A stretch of DNA of 64,000 bases from Incurvaria masculella (lineage: Eukaryota > Arthropoda > Insecta > Lepidoptera > Incurvariidae): assembly GCA_946894095.1 (NCBI GenBank), contig OX335664.1, forward strand, positions 10,000,001 to 10,064,000, given 5' to 3'. The notes below the pieces were generated by a model. The model saw only the letters and a program-made list of their open reading frames with translations. It was not told where the DNA came from and ran no database searches. The first letter of the stretch is position 1. Every line of letters begins with the position of its first letter. A program made the position numbers and the translations under genes. Positions 10,545 through 21,965 of the stretch are shown one piece after another.

Positions 10545-10700
10545 TATGGCGCACGCCTGGCTCTCACCTAAGAGCCAGACGATGCCCATGGGCTTTTGGC
10601 GAAAACTATGCCGGCCGCCCAAGTGCTCCTTCACACAATGTTCGAAGGACCCCAAGGTTGAACTTTGGTGGAAATATCTCGGCAGGGAGTGCATTTGAGC
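10545..10700 (-). pseudogene. LINE 3' end fragment
   Basis: Contains GGCGCACGCCTGG, GCCCATGGGCTTTTGGCG, GCCGGCCGCCCAAGTGC and AGGGAGTGCATTTGAG. These are the reverse complement of the coding tail and 3' untranslated region also seen at 37380-37545 and 48563-48780. No intact frame. Confidence 0.6.
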
Positions 10701-10766
10701 GGCTCGTAGCCTAGAGCTCGTAACCTGCCTGCGCGGGGACTTGCCTAGTATAACAGAGGTCTGAGT

Positions 10767-11405
10767 GGTCAGTCTGAGTTCTCACCTATATTGGCGTTTA
10801 CGGAACTATAAAGTTACGTAAAAACTGGCCAAGTGCGAGTCGGACTCGCACACGAAGGGTTCCGAACCATCGTAAAAAAAAAACAAAAAAAAACACGTTT
10901 TTTGTATGGGAGCCCCCTTTAATTTTAATTATTTTTTAATCTTACCTATTTGTTGTTGTAGCGGCAAAATAAATACACACTCTGTGAAAATTTCAGCTGT
11001 CCACCTGTTACGGTTACTGAGATACAGCCCTGTGACAGACGGACGGACGGACGGACGGACGGACAGCGGAGGCTTAGTAATAGGGTTCCGTTTTCACCCT
11101 TTGGGTACGGAACCCTAAAAACGTCAAACCCCATACAAATGCTTCCTACTTATTCTGTGGTTTTACTTCTTCAAGCTGTTCAAGTCAAACTCGGACTTTC
11201 GATTTGTATGAAAACGCGGAGTCGGCGTAAACGGCAACGTCGACGTATTTACGGCAACGGTTTGTAAGCTGTCAAATCAAACTCGGAGTTGCAATGTTAG
11301 TTCGCTTAACGCCCACTGCGCGCGCTCCTCAATTTCTCTGTAAATTTGAAAACGCCAGTCGATCGGTTTGGCGTAAACGCCATTTTAGGTGACAGCTGGG
11401 ACTAC
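10767..11405. mobile_element. F4 MITE interrupted by an F1 element
   Basis: F4 sequence runs 10767-10820 (GAGTTCTCACCTATATTGGC) and resumes at 11122-11405, ending CGTAAACGCCATTTTAGGTG then ACAGCTGGGACT. The gap is exactly filled by an F1 copy. Confidence 0.8.
10821..11121 (+). mobile_element. F1 element nested in F4
   Basis: Full-length F1 from AAAACTGGCCAAGTGCGAG to CGGAACCCTAAAAA, with about six GACG units at 11037-11066. Confidence 0.9.
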
Positions 11406-11742
11406 GGGCTCTGAGTTCAAATCCTCGCCGAGTTCTTGCACCACTTTCTTTCTCTTTCCGAGTTAGATTAGTGCATTTCGTCACGAATGCGAGCTGCTCT
11501 CTGTAAAAGTGTAGGTCAACGTCCCCTACTAGGCGATAGGGCTTAAGCCCGCCCGGGTTGGTACCATCGCATTAGATGAAAAGATTGTCGAAGCGCCAAT
11601 GAAAAATCCAGTTCAATGTAGCCGTGCTCATAAAGGGAAGTTTGGTATGGCACCTAATTCCTTTAGGAATTTGGTGTATTGGGCTATAATCTTAACGGCT
11701 GTTGTATGGTATTAGACATCCATGTCAGTTTGCATAAAAACA
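11404..11742 (+). mobile_element. F2 SINE adjoining F4
   Basis: Keeps GAGTTCAAATCCTCGCCG (B-box region), the body, and CATCCATGTCAGTTTGCATAAA. It starts at the F4 right end. Confidence 0.75.
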
Positions 11743-11769
11743 ATCCACTGCCAACCGATCTTGTTGGTA

Positions 11770-11900
11770 AAGGATCGGTTGGTTCAAATTTGTGGTATGG
11801 GGATAGTGAATGGGTGCAATGGGCAGGCTGTTGCGCGTTGAGCGATGGTAGAAATTGCTCGTAGAAATTGCATAATTCAGTTCCGAAAAGCATTTCTGGG
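11770..11900 (-). pseudogene. LINE RT C-terminal fragment
   Basis: The minus strand resembles the same decayed RT tail as 10015-10150 (ELCN, a degraded FY segment, and the CCATTCACTATC block preceding the 3' end). No open frame. Confidence 0.35.
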
Positions 11901-11937
11901 GTACAACTGTTGACAGTTCAATAATGTTGCTATCATT

Positions 11938-12146
11938 AAAAAATCGGCTAACTGCGAGTCGAACTCGCACACGAAGGGTTCCGTACTATCGCACAAGATT
12001 GAACACAAAAAAATCTGGTTTTTTGCATGAGGGCTCTCTTTAATTATAATTTTTTTTTAATTTCACCTATTTATTTTTATAGCGGCTGTGACATTTTCAG
12101 CTGCCTACCTATTACGTTTCATGAGATACAGTCCTGTGACAGTCCT
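11938..12146 (+). mobile_element. F1 element, 3'-truncated
   Basis: Begins AAAAAATCGGCTAACTGCGA and stops at GATACAGTCCTGTGACAG, lacking the GACG array and hairpin. Confidence 0.75.
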
Positions 12147-12537
12147 GGTCGACATCAAAATCAGAGTGAAATCACGGACACAGTAAGTAAGTATGCAAAT
12201 ACATACGAAGAAAAACAGACTGTTTTGGAGCCGCGGGCATACTTATCAATCACGCGAATACAATCAAGCATTGTAAATTCAGACGTACTCGAGACCTAAT
12301 AAAGGTGGCGTTCGGATTGAAGCGACCGCGACGCAAGATCGCCATCATGCTGCACGTAAATACGTGGAATATCTCCGGGCTTACCATACAAAATGCGACT
12401 TAGTTCGGAGATAGTCGGCGTATTACAGTTAGCACGCCCATTCTAAATACGACCGTAGAATAATAACTAAGAGGCGCCGGTCGATTGTAGCGGCTGCGAC
12501 ACGCGGCCGGGGGGCGTGACTAGTCGCATCGATAGTT
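12147..12537. other. Unassigned noncoding sequence
   Basis: No gene or known repeat boundary seen. GC-richer patches near 12305-12420 and 12470-12520 have no coding signal I trust. Confidence 0.3.
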
Positions 12538-12768
12538 TTTTTATGCAACCTGACATGGATGGATAATACCACACAATTACCATCACGATATTCGCCGAAC
12601 ACACCACATTCCCGAAGGAAGTAGGTGCCTTGCCAGGACCTTCCGTTTATAAGCACGGCTACACTGTGGAAAACACGGAATATCATTGCCGCTTCAACCA
12701 TTGTTTCATCCAATGCGGTGGTACCAACCCGGGCGGGCCAGGCTTAACCTTACTACATAGTAGGAGAA
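12538..12768 (-). mobile_element. F2 SINE, head missing
   Basis: Contains GCAACCTGACATGGATGG, GGTACCAACCCGGGCGGGC and a short tail. The promoter head is absent. Confidence 0.7.
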
Positions 12769-13720
12769 TGTAGTTTGCTATTTCCAACGAATAAGACTTA
12801 TATTTATTTAAATGGCAGTGGTATGTTGAACTAAGTGCATTTATTTCTTTGAAAAGTGCAGCTTCATTCATAAATTGTCGCCTTTTCTTCTTCTTCCTAC
12901 ATCTTCATTTCTTTCTTTGCTATTTACGAGTGAGACAAGGTTTCCAACCATTCTGCACAATAACACTGAAATGATGACTATGACAGCGCGTTGCACGTTG
13001 CGTTGCGGTCGCAAGTCGCTGTCATCCGAATGCTACCTTGCCTATGCCTAGTCTGACAGACACGCGACGTGGAAACACTATTAGGTCATTGATGGAAGTA
13101 CATGGGAACAAAGATCCACTTATCTCCAACACGCGTGGTGCTGTCAACAACTAATAGGTAGCGTGGGTTTTCTGTAACAGAGATATTAATGGATTCGTTT
13201 TCAATTTTTCCCGCATGCAAGGATTTGTCTTCCTCATTCCTCTCATGGTTCTACTACCTACCATAGATCATATTTTATATAATAATTGGCAATAAGTGCT
13301 TTTCTGAGCACATTTGGTCCTCGGAACAGCCATCCATATCGGTTTTACATAAAAAAAATTATTAAAAATTATTAATACCTATTGAGTATCAGGTGTTTCG
13401 CAAGGAAAGAAAAGGAAAACACAGGAAAGGTCCTGGAATAGCACCTAATTCCGTCGGGATGAAGGTTTGTTGCTCATAGCGGTAGGTGTGGTATAACCAA
13501 ACATTTAACCAAACACATTTAAAAGGAACCTGCGTGCTAACGCGGATTATCTCCGGACTGGATCGCATTATGCATTCACTATGAATATGTATTATTTTTG
13601 AATGTATTATTCTCTGTACTTTAAATCAGAAATCCTTAAATCTGAATTTGAGACTGAATTTATCCCAAAAATGTGAGTTAAGCTACTGCAGCTGTGGCCC
13701 CGGCAACGCAGGGCTACATA
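12769..13720. other. Unassigned noncoding sequence
   Basis: A ~950-bp stretch without a coding frame or a repeat family seen elsewhere in the window, apart from a short F2-like piece around 13440-13480. Confidence 0.3.
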
Positions 13721-13721
13721 C

Positions 13722-14397
13722 AGGATGTTAACGGAGGTGTGGCGGCATGCATAGATAATATAATATTATGGCGGCATGCTTTGTAAGCATACCGCACACA
13801 CACGTGTATAGGTATTTCCCCCCGCCTCTGTCCACGCGCGCTGCGACGCGCGCCTGCATTTATTCAGTGAATAGACGCCCTTCTACCAGTACGCACGCGC
13901 TTCACTCCGGCCTAGCGAGCCGTCATCTCATCCCGCTAAAGTGGATCACGTCGGGGTCACCACTTTAGCGGGATGAGATGACGGCTCGCTAGGCCGGAGT
14001 GAAGCGCGTGCGTACTGGTAGAAGGGCGTCTATTCACTGAATAAATGCAGGCGCGCGTCGCAGCGCGCGTGGACAGAGGCGGGGGGAAATACCTATACAC
14101 GTGTGTGTGCGGTATGCTTACAAAGCATGCCGCCACAGAGGTATGGTCCAAACATTAACCACGTGTTCCTTGGAATGGTTGGAGCAAAAAAGGTAGATAA
14201 CATTTTTTTGTACGACTGACAAAAAAAACCGTCCTCCCCATACATTTTGTGTGTAGGTATTTACAAAAATGTATGGGCATAACAATTTATTTTAAGAACG
14301 ACAACAAAATGTCTTCTACCTTTTTGGCTCCAATTATGTCAAGGAATTCGTGGTTAGCTTTTGGACCATACCTCCGTTAACATCTTGTATATGTCTA
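13722..14397. mobile_element. F8 MITE interrupted by a palindrome
   Basis: The left end ACAGGATGTTAACGGAGGT is at 13722-13740. The element resumes at 14137 with GAGGTATGGTCCAAACATTA and ends at about 14397 with GGACCATACCTCCGTTAACA. The two ends are inverted repeats. A second copy, hit by a different insertion, is at 28128-28775. Confidence 0.75.
13769..14135. repeat. Palindrome with two identical 176-bp arms
   Basis: Bases 13769-13944 and 13960-14135 are reverse complements with no mismatch that I could find, separated by 15 bases. Because of this, both strands give the same meaningless ~58-residue reading frame. The arms are GC-richer than their surroundings. An extra GTGGCGGCATGC lies at 13740-13751, a partial second copy of the terminus. 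The short repeat GAGGT occurs on both sides, possibly a target-site duplication. Confidence 0.9.
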
Positions 14398-14807
14398 CTG
14401 TGACTGTACTACCTGAGCTCTAACATTCTGTATATGTCCACCGTGACTGTGAGCTCTCTCCTCTGTGGGCTGTACAGAGCTAAATGCATTGCAAAGGGGT
14501 TTATGCATACTCACTTGACAGCACACCGACCGGTTGTAGAAATACCAGTGCTTTTATCAGAAAAAACGGCTTGATAATAAGACAAATTAATGCAGCCAGC
14601 CGCTTCACAACATGCTAGCGTTTCGAATCTAACATAGCTAATCTAACTGTTGCCGCGTTGTCGTCAATTTGTAAAACAAATGAACGGTGACAGCCGCTTT
14701 ATGCGAAGTCTAGGACTGGGTAATCGTATCCAGCCGAATCCTAACTGTAAAATAGGTTTAGGTTTTTTTTTGTATCGTCTCGATTAGCTTAAGGCTTGAT
14801 AACTGTT
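14398..14807. other. Unassigned noncoding sequence
   Basis: No gene seen. A short duplicated phrase (TATATGTCTACTGTGACTGT, then TATATGTCCACCGTGACTGT) occurs at 14388-14450. Confidence 0.35.
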
Positions 14808-15188
14808 TATGCAACTTGACATGGATGGCTAATAAAATACCACACAACTACCATCATGATGTTAGCCCAATACGTGTTACATTTCCAAAGGAATTAGGTG
14901 CCATGCCAAAACCTCCCATTTTGGGCACGGCTACACTGAACTGGATGAAAAACACGGAAAATTTTTCATTGCCGCTTCGACCATCTTTTCATCCAATGCG
15001 ACCACCCAGTAGAATAAAGGGGGCCTTCATTTTTACATAGATTCCGAACGATGGAGCAGCTTGCATTCGTGACCAAATGTGCTTCCCAACTCAGAAAGAG
15101 AAAGAAATTGGTGCATGAACGTGGCGAGTATTTAAACCCAGACCGGGTCCTAAGCTAGGCAAGTCCCCGCGCCACTAGGCTACGAGCC
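14808..15188 (-). mobile_element. F2 SINE with tRNA-like head
   Basis: The minus strand starts at CTCGTAGCCTAGTGGCGCGG near 15188 and runs to the GACATGGATGG tail block. It has diverged internally, but both head boxes are visible. Confidence 0.75.
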
Positions 15189-15442
15189 GCCGTTGTATTT
15201 CGTGTACTGAAATCCCCACCGCCTCACTCCGCTATCCCGGCGTAAGTGCTATATGTTTGCAGTCAATGGTTTGCAACCTGGCACTACCTTTATTTCAATT
15301 ATTAATTCTCTTTGATAACTACACTGCCGAGCGGCCAATCATAATAATTATCATTATTAAGGATAGTATACACTAGCAGCTTTAAGCTGATGCGTGCACT
15401 TTAAATTTTGATATTTTAAGTACACTTAAACACTTACTGTGT

Positions 15443-16150
15443 TTTGAAGTGAAAACTTCTTTAGCGGCGCTGAGCACTTTTTGTTGGATGGGTAAAACTT
15501 CCAAACTCGCGTCAGGGTCACGTGATGCTGATCGAAAAAGCGTAAGATTGAAGTGAAAACTTCTTTAGCGGCGCTGAGCACTTTTTGTTCCGCACCCGCC
15601 CCCGTCGGACCGCCCGCCCCGCCCCCGGCCCCGCTCCCGCTACCGCCCCCGGCCCCGCTCCCCTTGGTGTGAAGTAGCGAAAGTAGTGAAAGTTCTTAAG
15701 CCCATGGGCACAATATCTTTATAAATTGTAGCCTATGTGTTATTCTGATGTATAAGCTATATTATTGTAAAGTTTCATTAGAATCCATTCAGTAGTTTTT
15801 ACGTGAAAGAGTAACAAACATCCATCGATTCGAATCAAAACTGTTTGTTTCTTACTTCAGCTATCATAAACCGATTGTATCAGTTTTAGAAATTTGCGAT
15901 GATGATTCTGGTAATAACGATGGTGAAAAAGTCGTCGAAATTATGGATGAAAGTTGATTTTTCTAAGAGATAAAAATTAATGTAATGTATAAATAAATAA
16001 CGATATAATATTATGAATAATAACATGTAAATTGTCATATTTGTGTACGATAGCGAAATAAATAAACATTGTATTCTACCTCATAAATGATAGTATTTTT
16101 GTACTTATAATTAAACACAACGTTAATACTAAAGTTTTCACTTCTGCCGG
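15443..16150. repeat. Composite repeat with duplicated GAAGTGAAAACTTC block and GC-rich core
   Basis: A ~40-bp block beginning GAAGTGAAAACTTCTTTAGC occurs at about 15447 and again at about 15551. Between 15590 and 15662 is a C-rich tract built of CCGCCCCCGGCCCCGCTCC-like units. AAAGTTTTCACTTC near 16132-16145 inverts the opening block, so the whole 0.7 kb may be one element. The 15770-15850 part resembles 3' ends of LINE-like repeats. Confidence 0.45.
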
Positions 16151-16233
16151 CACTCCCGGAGTGCTACCGGTGTTTTTTTTAGTTAAGTTTAATACAATTA
16201 AGGTGTTTGTCTAACAGGTTTTTAAAACCACTT

Positions 16234-16368
16234 ACAGTCGTATTCAGAGAGGACCTGTCAAAACTTAGTAGGAGATTAGCACGGTACTAACCATACAAAA
16301 ACCGGTTTAGTCTGACCTTACAACGTGTAACTACTAAAGTTAGTCCGCCCACTCTAAATAGAGCTGTT
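16234..16368. mobile_element. F7 MITE, complete
   Basis: ACAGTCGTATTCAGAGAGG at the left inversely matches CACTCTAAATAGAGCTGT at the right. The interior has ACCGGTTTAGTCTGACC. Other copies are at 19830-20060 and 21843-21965. Confidence 0.75.
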
Positions 16369-16767
16369 ACTGTGATATCACTAATCACTTCTTGAGGCAT
16401 AGATTCAATCATAGATACGTCAACTTAGCTCCTTTACAATTCGAATAAAGTTACAAGACGGCGACGACATAACCAATTAAAATCTCCAATACTAATAGAA
16501 GTCTGGGTGCAGTTTGCAGCGTGGTAATTTTTAAACAGGTTTCTTTGTATGAATTGCATGTAACTTCACCACGTTAGTAGCCTCGGACACAGAATAATAA
16601 GATGTGCTACCTACCGCGCCTGCAATGCGACCAGTGGCGTAGCATGGGGGGGGGGGGAGAGGCTGCGGTCCGGACCTCGGCGGAAAAAATATTGCCTTCA
16701 ATATTTTTTCGTCAATGTTTTGTTGTTTCCACATATACAGGCACAACATTGTATTCATGGGTGAACT

Positions 16768-17128
16768 TTACCCGAAGTCTCATTTGTCACCTAAATTGGC
16801 GTTTACGGCAAACCGATCGACTGGCCTTTTCAAATATATGGAGAAATTGAAAAGCGCGCGCAGTGGGCGTTAATCGAACTAACATTTGCGAGTCCGAGCT
16901 TGATTTGACAGCTTACTCAACGTTGCCGTAAATTCGTCGACGTTGCCGTTTACGTCCACTCCGCATTTTCATACAAATCGGAAGTCCAAGTTTGACTTTG
17001 ACACCTTGACGAAGTAAAACCACAGAATATCCAGTGAAAACTTGCATGGAGTTTGACGTTTTTACGGAATACGCCAGTCGATCGGTTTGCCGTAAAGGCA
17101 ATTTAGGTGAGAACTCAGACTGTCCACT
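16768..17128. mobile_element. F4 MITE, complete
   Basis: Begins TTGTCACCTAAATTGGCG and ends GGCAATTTAGGTGAGAACTC. The inverted subtermini include AACCGATCGACTGGC and GCCAGTCGATCGGTT. Confidence 0.85.
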
Positions 17129-17590
17129 CTGATGCAAGTTTCTTCAATAACTTTTATTTAGGATATTAATTTTGGTTCGATTTTAATTAAAATAAACATC
17201 TCTTTCTCATCACCCTCCTACCATGGACATAAAGAGGATAATCAATGTCTGACACGCACAATGACAGACTTTTCAACAAAACGGTTGCTCATTTGCAACT
17301 TTCTTAGATTTTTACGTCGGTTAACCACAACAGTGGACATATAAGGCAGTGTATATTAATAATAGCTATCTATTACTCATTTAAAGTTTTAGCAGTTGGT
17401 ACTATTACCTTTTCTGTGGTTTTACTCAGCACCTACTGAATCAGTTTCAGTGACGTCAATGAACATGAATAAGATCATACAGTACGTATAGAATGATTTT
17501 CAAAAAGGCAAAAAAGTGACAGTAAAACAAACAAACAAAACGACGAACATCAAAACGAAACTGGCAGACTGTAATTGCCAGTTTGATTTT

Positions 17591-17878
17591 AAAATCCGGC
17601 CAAGTGCGAGTCGGACTAGCACACGAAGGGTTCCGTACCGTCGTAAAACATTTAACATAAAAACAACATATTTGTATGAGGCCCCCTCAATTTTGTATAA
17701 TTTTTATTTTTTCCTATTTGTTGCCATAGCGGCATCATAAATACACACTCTGTGAAAATTTCAGCTGCCTACCTATTACGGTTCATGAGATACAGCCCTG
17801 TGACAGACGGACGGACGGACAGCGGAGTCTTAGTAATAGGGTTCCGTTGGTAGCCTTTGGGATCGAAACCCTAAAAAT
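17591..17878 (+). mobile_element. F1 element
   Basis: Starts AAAATCCGGCCAAGTGCGAG, has three GACG units, and ends GATCGAAACCCTAAAAA. The last hairpin arm is mutated. Confidence 0.85.
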
Positions 17879-18079
17879 CAGCCTGACATCCATCCTGACA
17901 GAGCCTTGCCTGGTAACGCAGCTAGTTACGTCACATAACGGGCCGCAAGGCGCAATGTGCGTCACAGCATACCTTATTGAGGCTAGTGTTCCATATGTCA
18001 TGCAATTCGTCTTTAAGACCAGTTCTACCTGCGCAAACACCCACCTTACGACGTCACACGCAAGAAATAGTGGTCAATC

Positions 18080-18416
18080 CCAGTTCTCACCTAAATTTGC
18101 GTTTACGTAACTTCGAAGTTCCGTAAAAACGTCAAACTGCATACAAGTTTTTACTAGATATTCTGTGGTTTTACTTCTTCAAGCTGTCAAAGTCAAACGC
18201 GGACTTCCGATTTGTATGAAAACGCGGAGTCAGCGTAAACGGCAACGTCGACGTATTTACGGCAACGTTGAGTAAGCTGTCAAATCAAGCTCGGACTCGC
18301 AAATGTTAGTTCGCTTAACGCCCACTGCGCGCGCTCTTCAATTTCTCCATACATTTGAAAACGCCAGTCGATCGGTTTGCCGTAACTCCAATTTAGGTGA
18401 CAATTGAGACTTCGGG
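18080..18416. mobile_element. F4 MITE, complete
   Basis: From AGTTCTCACCTAAATTTGCG to CAATTTAGGTGACAATTGAG. It is in the opposite internal orientation to the copy at 16768. Confidence 0.85.
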
Positions 18417-18531
18417 TAGATGATAATATGCAAAGCTGAGGGTGTGATTGTGATAAATTTAACTCACACGGAAATTCTAAACTACGCACTCTGGGCGTAT
18501 GAACAACAACTTTAGTCGAACAAGTTTTGCT

Positions 18532-18777
18532 AAAAAAACCGGCCAAGTGCGAGTTGGATTCGCACACGAAGGGTTCCGTACCATCGTACAAAATTTAACA
18601 CAAAAAATTCACGTTTCTTGTATTTTGTTGTTATAGTGGCAAAATAAATACACACTCTGTGAAAATTTCAACTGCCAACCTATTACGGTTTATGAGATAC
18701 AGCCCTGTGACAGACGGACGGACGGGCAGCGGAGGCTTAGTAATAGGGTGCCGTTTTCACCCTTTGGGTACGAAAAA
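18532..18777 (+). mobile_element. F1 element with internal deletion
   Basis: Has the head (GGCCAAGTGCGAGTTGG), lacks the CCCCCTTTAATTTT segment, keeps GACGGACGG and is truncated in the 3' hairpin (GGTACGAAAAATC). Confidence 0.8.
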
Positions 18778-18879
18778 TCGTGAGTCTGACTCGCGCACTG
18801 TGTAGTTATTTACAAAAATGTACAGGGAGGACTGTATTCAGAGTGGGCAGACCACATATATCTATGGGGCGGACTTACT

Positions 18880-19554
18880 TTAAGGTGGGCCTTCCCGCTG
18901 AACTCCCCATACAAACGTGGAGAGAAGATCATGAGCAAATCTCTTGTCAGAGATACAAAATCATACTCAAAACAGCTTTTTATCTGATGACCATTGGCAT
19001 TGTAAAATTGTGTTTGGTTTAAAGTTATAAGGTCCGAAAGTTTGAATTTTTCGCGCGTTTTATGCAATAACTTTGGAGATTAGTCACCAGACCTAGATTG
19101 TTGCATGCAAATTTATAATCAATTTGGTTTTTAGGGTTCCGTACCCAAAGGGTGAAAACGGAACCCTATTACTAAGCCTCCGCTGTCCGTCCGTCCGTCC
19201 GTCCGTCCGTCCGTCCGTCTGTCCGTCTGTCACAGGGCTGTATCTCAGTAACCGTAACAGGTAGACAGCTGAAATTTTCACAGAGTGTGTATTTATTTTG
19301 CCGCTATAACAGCAAATAGGTAAGATTAAAAAATAATTAAAATTAAAGGGGGCTCCCATACAAAAAACGTGATTTTTTTTGTTTTTTTTTCTACGATGGT
19401 ACGGAACCCTTCGTGTGCGAGTCCGACTCGCACTTGGCCGGTTTTTGTTTGATTTTTGACTACAGTGGTCGTGGTTTACTTTTAGCTATAAGTCGTTTTG
19501 TAATTTAAATTTTCGTAAATCTTACCAAATCACACACTATGCGCATTGTCTGAC
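18880..19554 (+). mobile_element. F3 MITE split by an F1 element
   Basis: F3 blocks run from TTAAGGTGGGCCTTCCCGCT to AATTTGGTTTT, then continue after the insertion at GTTTGATTTTTGACTACAG. The right ~130 bp of F3 is missing after CATTGTCTGAC. Confidence 0.85.
19129..19446 (-). mobile_element. F1 element nested in F3
   Basis: Full length, from TTTTAGGGTTCCGTACCC to CTTGGCCGGTTTTT, with a long (CCGT)n array at 19184-19220. The host F3 sequence matches on both sides of it. Confidence 0.9.
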
Positions 19555-19792
19555 AGGGACAGGAAAGGTCTTGTAATATTCAAGCAGGTTAAACAGGCCA
19601 TACATATGACCATGTCCAATATGCGTGCGTTCGCTTGCGAAATATTCATGCTGCCGTGTCTTGACGCACTCACCTGCATATACGTAAGTACTTGCCTAGG
19701 CTGGAGTGCACAATCTCTTTTTCGCCTGAAGAAGGAAGAGAGATCTGTAACAAACATAACTATAATAAATACCTACTAACCAGAGATTATGC

Positions 19793-20062
19793 ACTCCAGC
19801 CTTCATTTTTCACCGACATAAGACACTAGCAGTCGTATTCAGAGAGGTTGTGTCAAACTTAGTATGAGATTAGAACCGGACTAACCGTACACTCCAGCCT
19901 CCATTTTGCACCGACATAAGACACTAGCAGACGTATTCAGAGAGGTTGTGTCAAACTTAGTACGAGATTAGCACCGGACTAACCCTCACGTGGGACTAAC
20001 CGTACAAAAACAGGTTTAGTCCGACCTTAAACCGCGTCCGCCCACTCTGAATAGAGCTGTAG
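19793..20062. mobile_element. F7 MITE with a 98-bp tandem duplication
   Basis: ACTCCAGCCT with ACCGACATAAGACACTAGCA starts at 19793 and again at 19891. Each copy is followed by the F7 left end. The right end (CACTCTGAATAGAGCTGT) occurs once at 20060. Confidence 0.75.
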
Positions 20063-20198
20063 ATGAACGTATCCGAAATGCGTTCGTTTTGTGTATTTTT
20101 ATTTACGAGAACTTTTCTGCAAACATAGTTATTGGAAAAATGTTCTAATTCAGACTAGTAAAATTTGATCATTGATATTTAAATTGAAGCCTTAAATT

Positions 20199-20320
20199 GT
20201 TCCGTTTTCACCGTTTGGGTAAGGAACCCTAAAAATCAAAATCAATGTCAACGTGTGAATAAACACGTCACTTTGTATGTACAGTATGGAAGGAATTCCG
20301 TACGGATCTCTAAAAGTGAA
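20199..20320 (+). mobile_element. F1 3' hairpin fragment followed by an F6 fragment
   Basis: CCGTTTTCACCGTTTGGGT with GGAACCCTAAAAA (20202-20235) is joined directly to F6 sequence (AATCAATGTCAACGTGTG, CAGTATGGAAGGAATT). Confidence 0.6.
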
Positions 20321-20451
20321 GTCATAGGAAATATAAGATTTGAAATTTTTAAGAAATACATTCTTTGTCCATTGACAATATTGCACGGTGACTGTCATTA
20401 AAATAGCGAAATCGTCTTCCCGGCCCTAACGTTTCCCTATCCCTAAACTAT

Positions 20452-20690
20452 GTCAAAATTGTTTTTTTTTTTATCACTTGAGAAAGCTTTATTCTATGTC
20501 CGTATGTTTTGATTTTTTTGAAACATCTGTATTTTTCATTAAAAAAAAAACGAAAATTAACGTAAAAAAAGCCAACTTTTTTACAATATATATTAGCCAA
20601 TATTTTCCAAACTTAAAGATCTATTAAAAAAATAAAAGCATACATACATAGATTTCTATAATAAATTTTAGAATCCAAAATTTCAAAAAC
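20452..20690 (-). repeat. AT-rich dispersed repeat, copy 2 (partner at 1851)
   Basis: AGAAAGCTTTATTC, GTCCGTATGTTTTGATTTTT and CATCTGTATTTTT are the inverse of blocks at 1851-2075. Confidence 0.5.
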
Positions 20691-20768
20691 CTAGTATAAC
20701 ATTAAGAGCATGGAAACAGTTATCGCCCGTAGTATGGAGAATTGATATGGTAACGACTCTGTTAAACA

Positions 20769-21010
20769 TTGGTTAACTCAGCCGTCTCTTCGTGCAATCG
20801 GGGCTATGCCGCCCATACCCTTTAATTGCAACCAGTAAATACTAAGCCCCGATTGCACGAAGAGACGGCCGAGTTAAGCAATGTACAAACACGTCACTTT
20901 CAGTGAACCGCACCGAGTTCCTTCCATACTGTCAATACAAAATGACGTGTTTAATCATATGTTGACGTTGAATTTGTTTTTTTGGGCTTTCGTGCACTTG
21001 GCCCTAAGGT
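20769..21010 (+). mobile_element. F6 MITE plus an adjacent F6 end
   Basis: A solo end (GCCGTCTCTTCGTGCAATCG) at 20779-20806 precedes a complete copy at 20843-21008, from AAGCCCCGATTGCACGAAGA to GTGCACTTGGCCCTAAG. Confidence 0.7.
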
Positions 21011-21842
21011 GAAAGAGCGACGTACAGTCGTTACTTATCAAATGTATACACTGGAAAGAGAAGGAATTTCTAAGTCCCTTTTACTCTATAGTTGACGTCA
21101 GCATGTCAGAAAGAGGTCTCAAATTTGTCTCTATTTCCGGTGTATAGATTTCAGACGAATCGACTGTACGTCCTATGGAACCTACCATTATAAATCCAGT
21201 CACATAAATGAAAATAGCAGGTTACACGGGTGAGAGGCATTCATAAAATCACATTCAAGAAGGTCTTCAATTCTATTTTCGGTGTAACACCATGAAAATA
21301 CGTGATCCTAAAAAAAAATATTCCGTTATTTTCCACAACTCCACAAATAGTATGCACACGCATATTGAATTTCCGTTAGGATTTTATTATGTTCTGTGGC
21401 GTGAATGAACGGCAAGGTGCGCCCATGTGACGCCAATGCATGCACCACAGACTAAAAATATTGATAATGCGTAGAAATGTGCTGCCATCTGTGTCTTCGA
21501 CCGCCAACCATACCAATCGAAATCAGTATTGTGTGTTGCCATATACATCCCATTTCACTTATTTGTGAGCGTAATTTGAAAAAAGACATTCTTAGTGCAT
21601 CCAATTATGCAATTGAATTCTAGATAAAGTCTCTTAACTCTTTCTAATGTATCCGTTTATATGGTAAACACGCCTCTCTCGACAAAGAAGAAAAGAAAAA
21701 AAACATCGCGATTATTTGTATGATCGTAAATTTAAAATGTATTCACTAGAAAGGGAAATAATTCCCAAATCCCTTTTAATTTGACATAAATAGATCTAAT
21801 AGATATACGTAATAGAATAGATTTAATTTGTTTAGATTTCCA
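21011..21842. other. Unassigned noncoding sequence
   Basis: No gene seen. A loose internal repeat (TGTATACACTGGAAAGAGAA and TGTATTCACTAGAAAGGGAA, each before CCCTTTTA) links 21046-21090 and 21738-21780. Confidence 0.3.
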
Positions 21843-21965
21843 CAGTTGTACTCAGAGTGAACCTCTCAAAACTTAGTACGGGTTAAGCACCGGACAAAAA
21901 CCTGTTTAGTCCAGCAATAATCTGCGCACTAAAGTTAGTCCGTCCACTTCGCCAGTGTTCAGAGT
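21843..21965. mobile_element. F7 MITE, diverged
   Basis: Contains TCTCAAAACTTAGTACGGG, TAAAGTTAGTCCGTCC and terminal GTTGTACTCAGAG. Confidence 0.6.

Noticed and set aside
10906..11118. Many frames containing TDGRTDGR or RPSVRPSV
   Set aside because: They are translations of the (GACG)n array of F1 elements, found in both orientations across the window.
13768..14151. Two identical frames on opposite strands near 13.8-14.1 kb
   Set aside because: They follow automatically from the perfect palindrome and have no start, splice or motif support.
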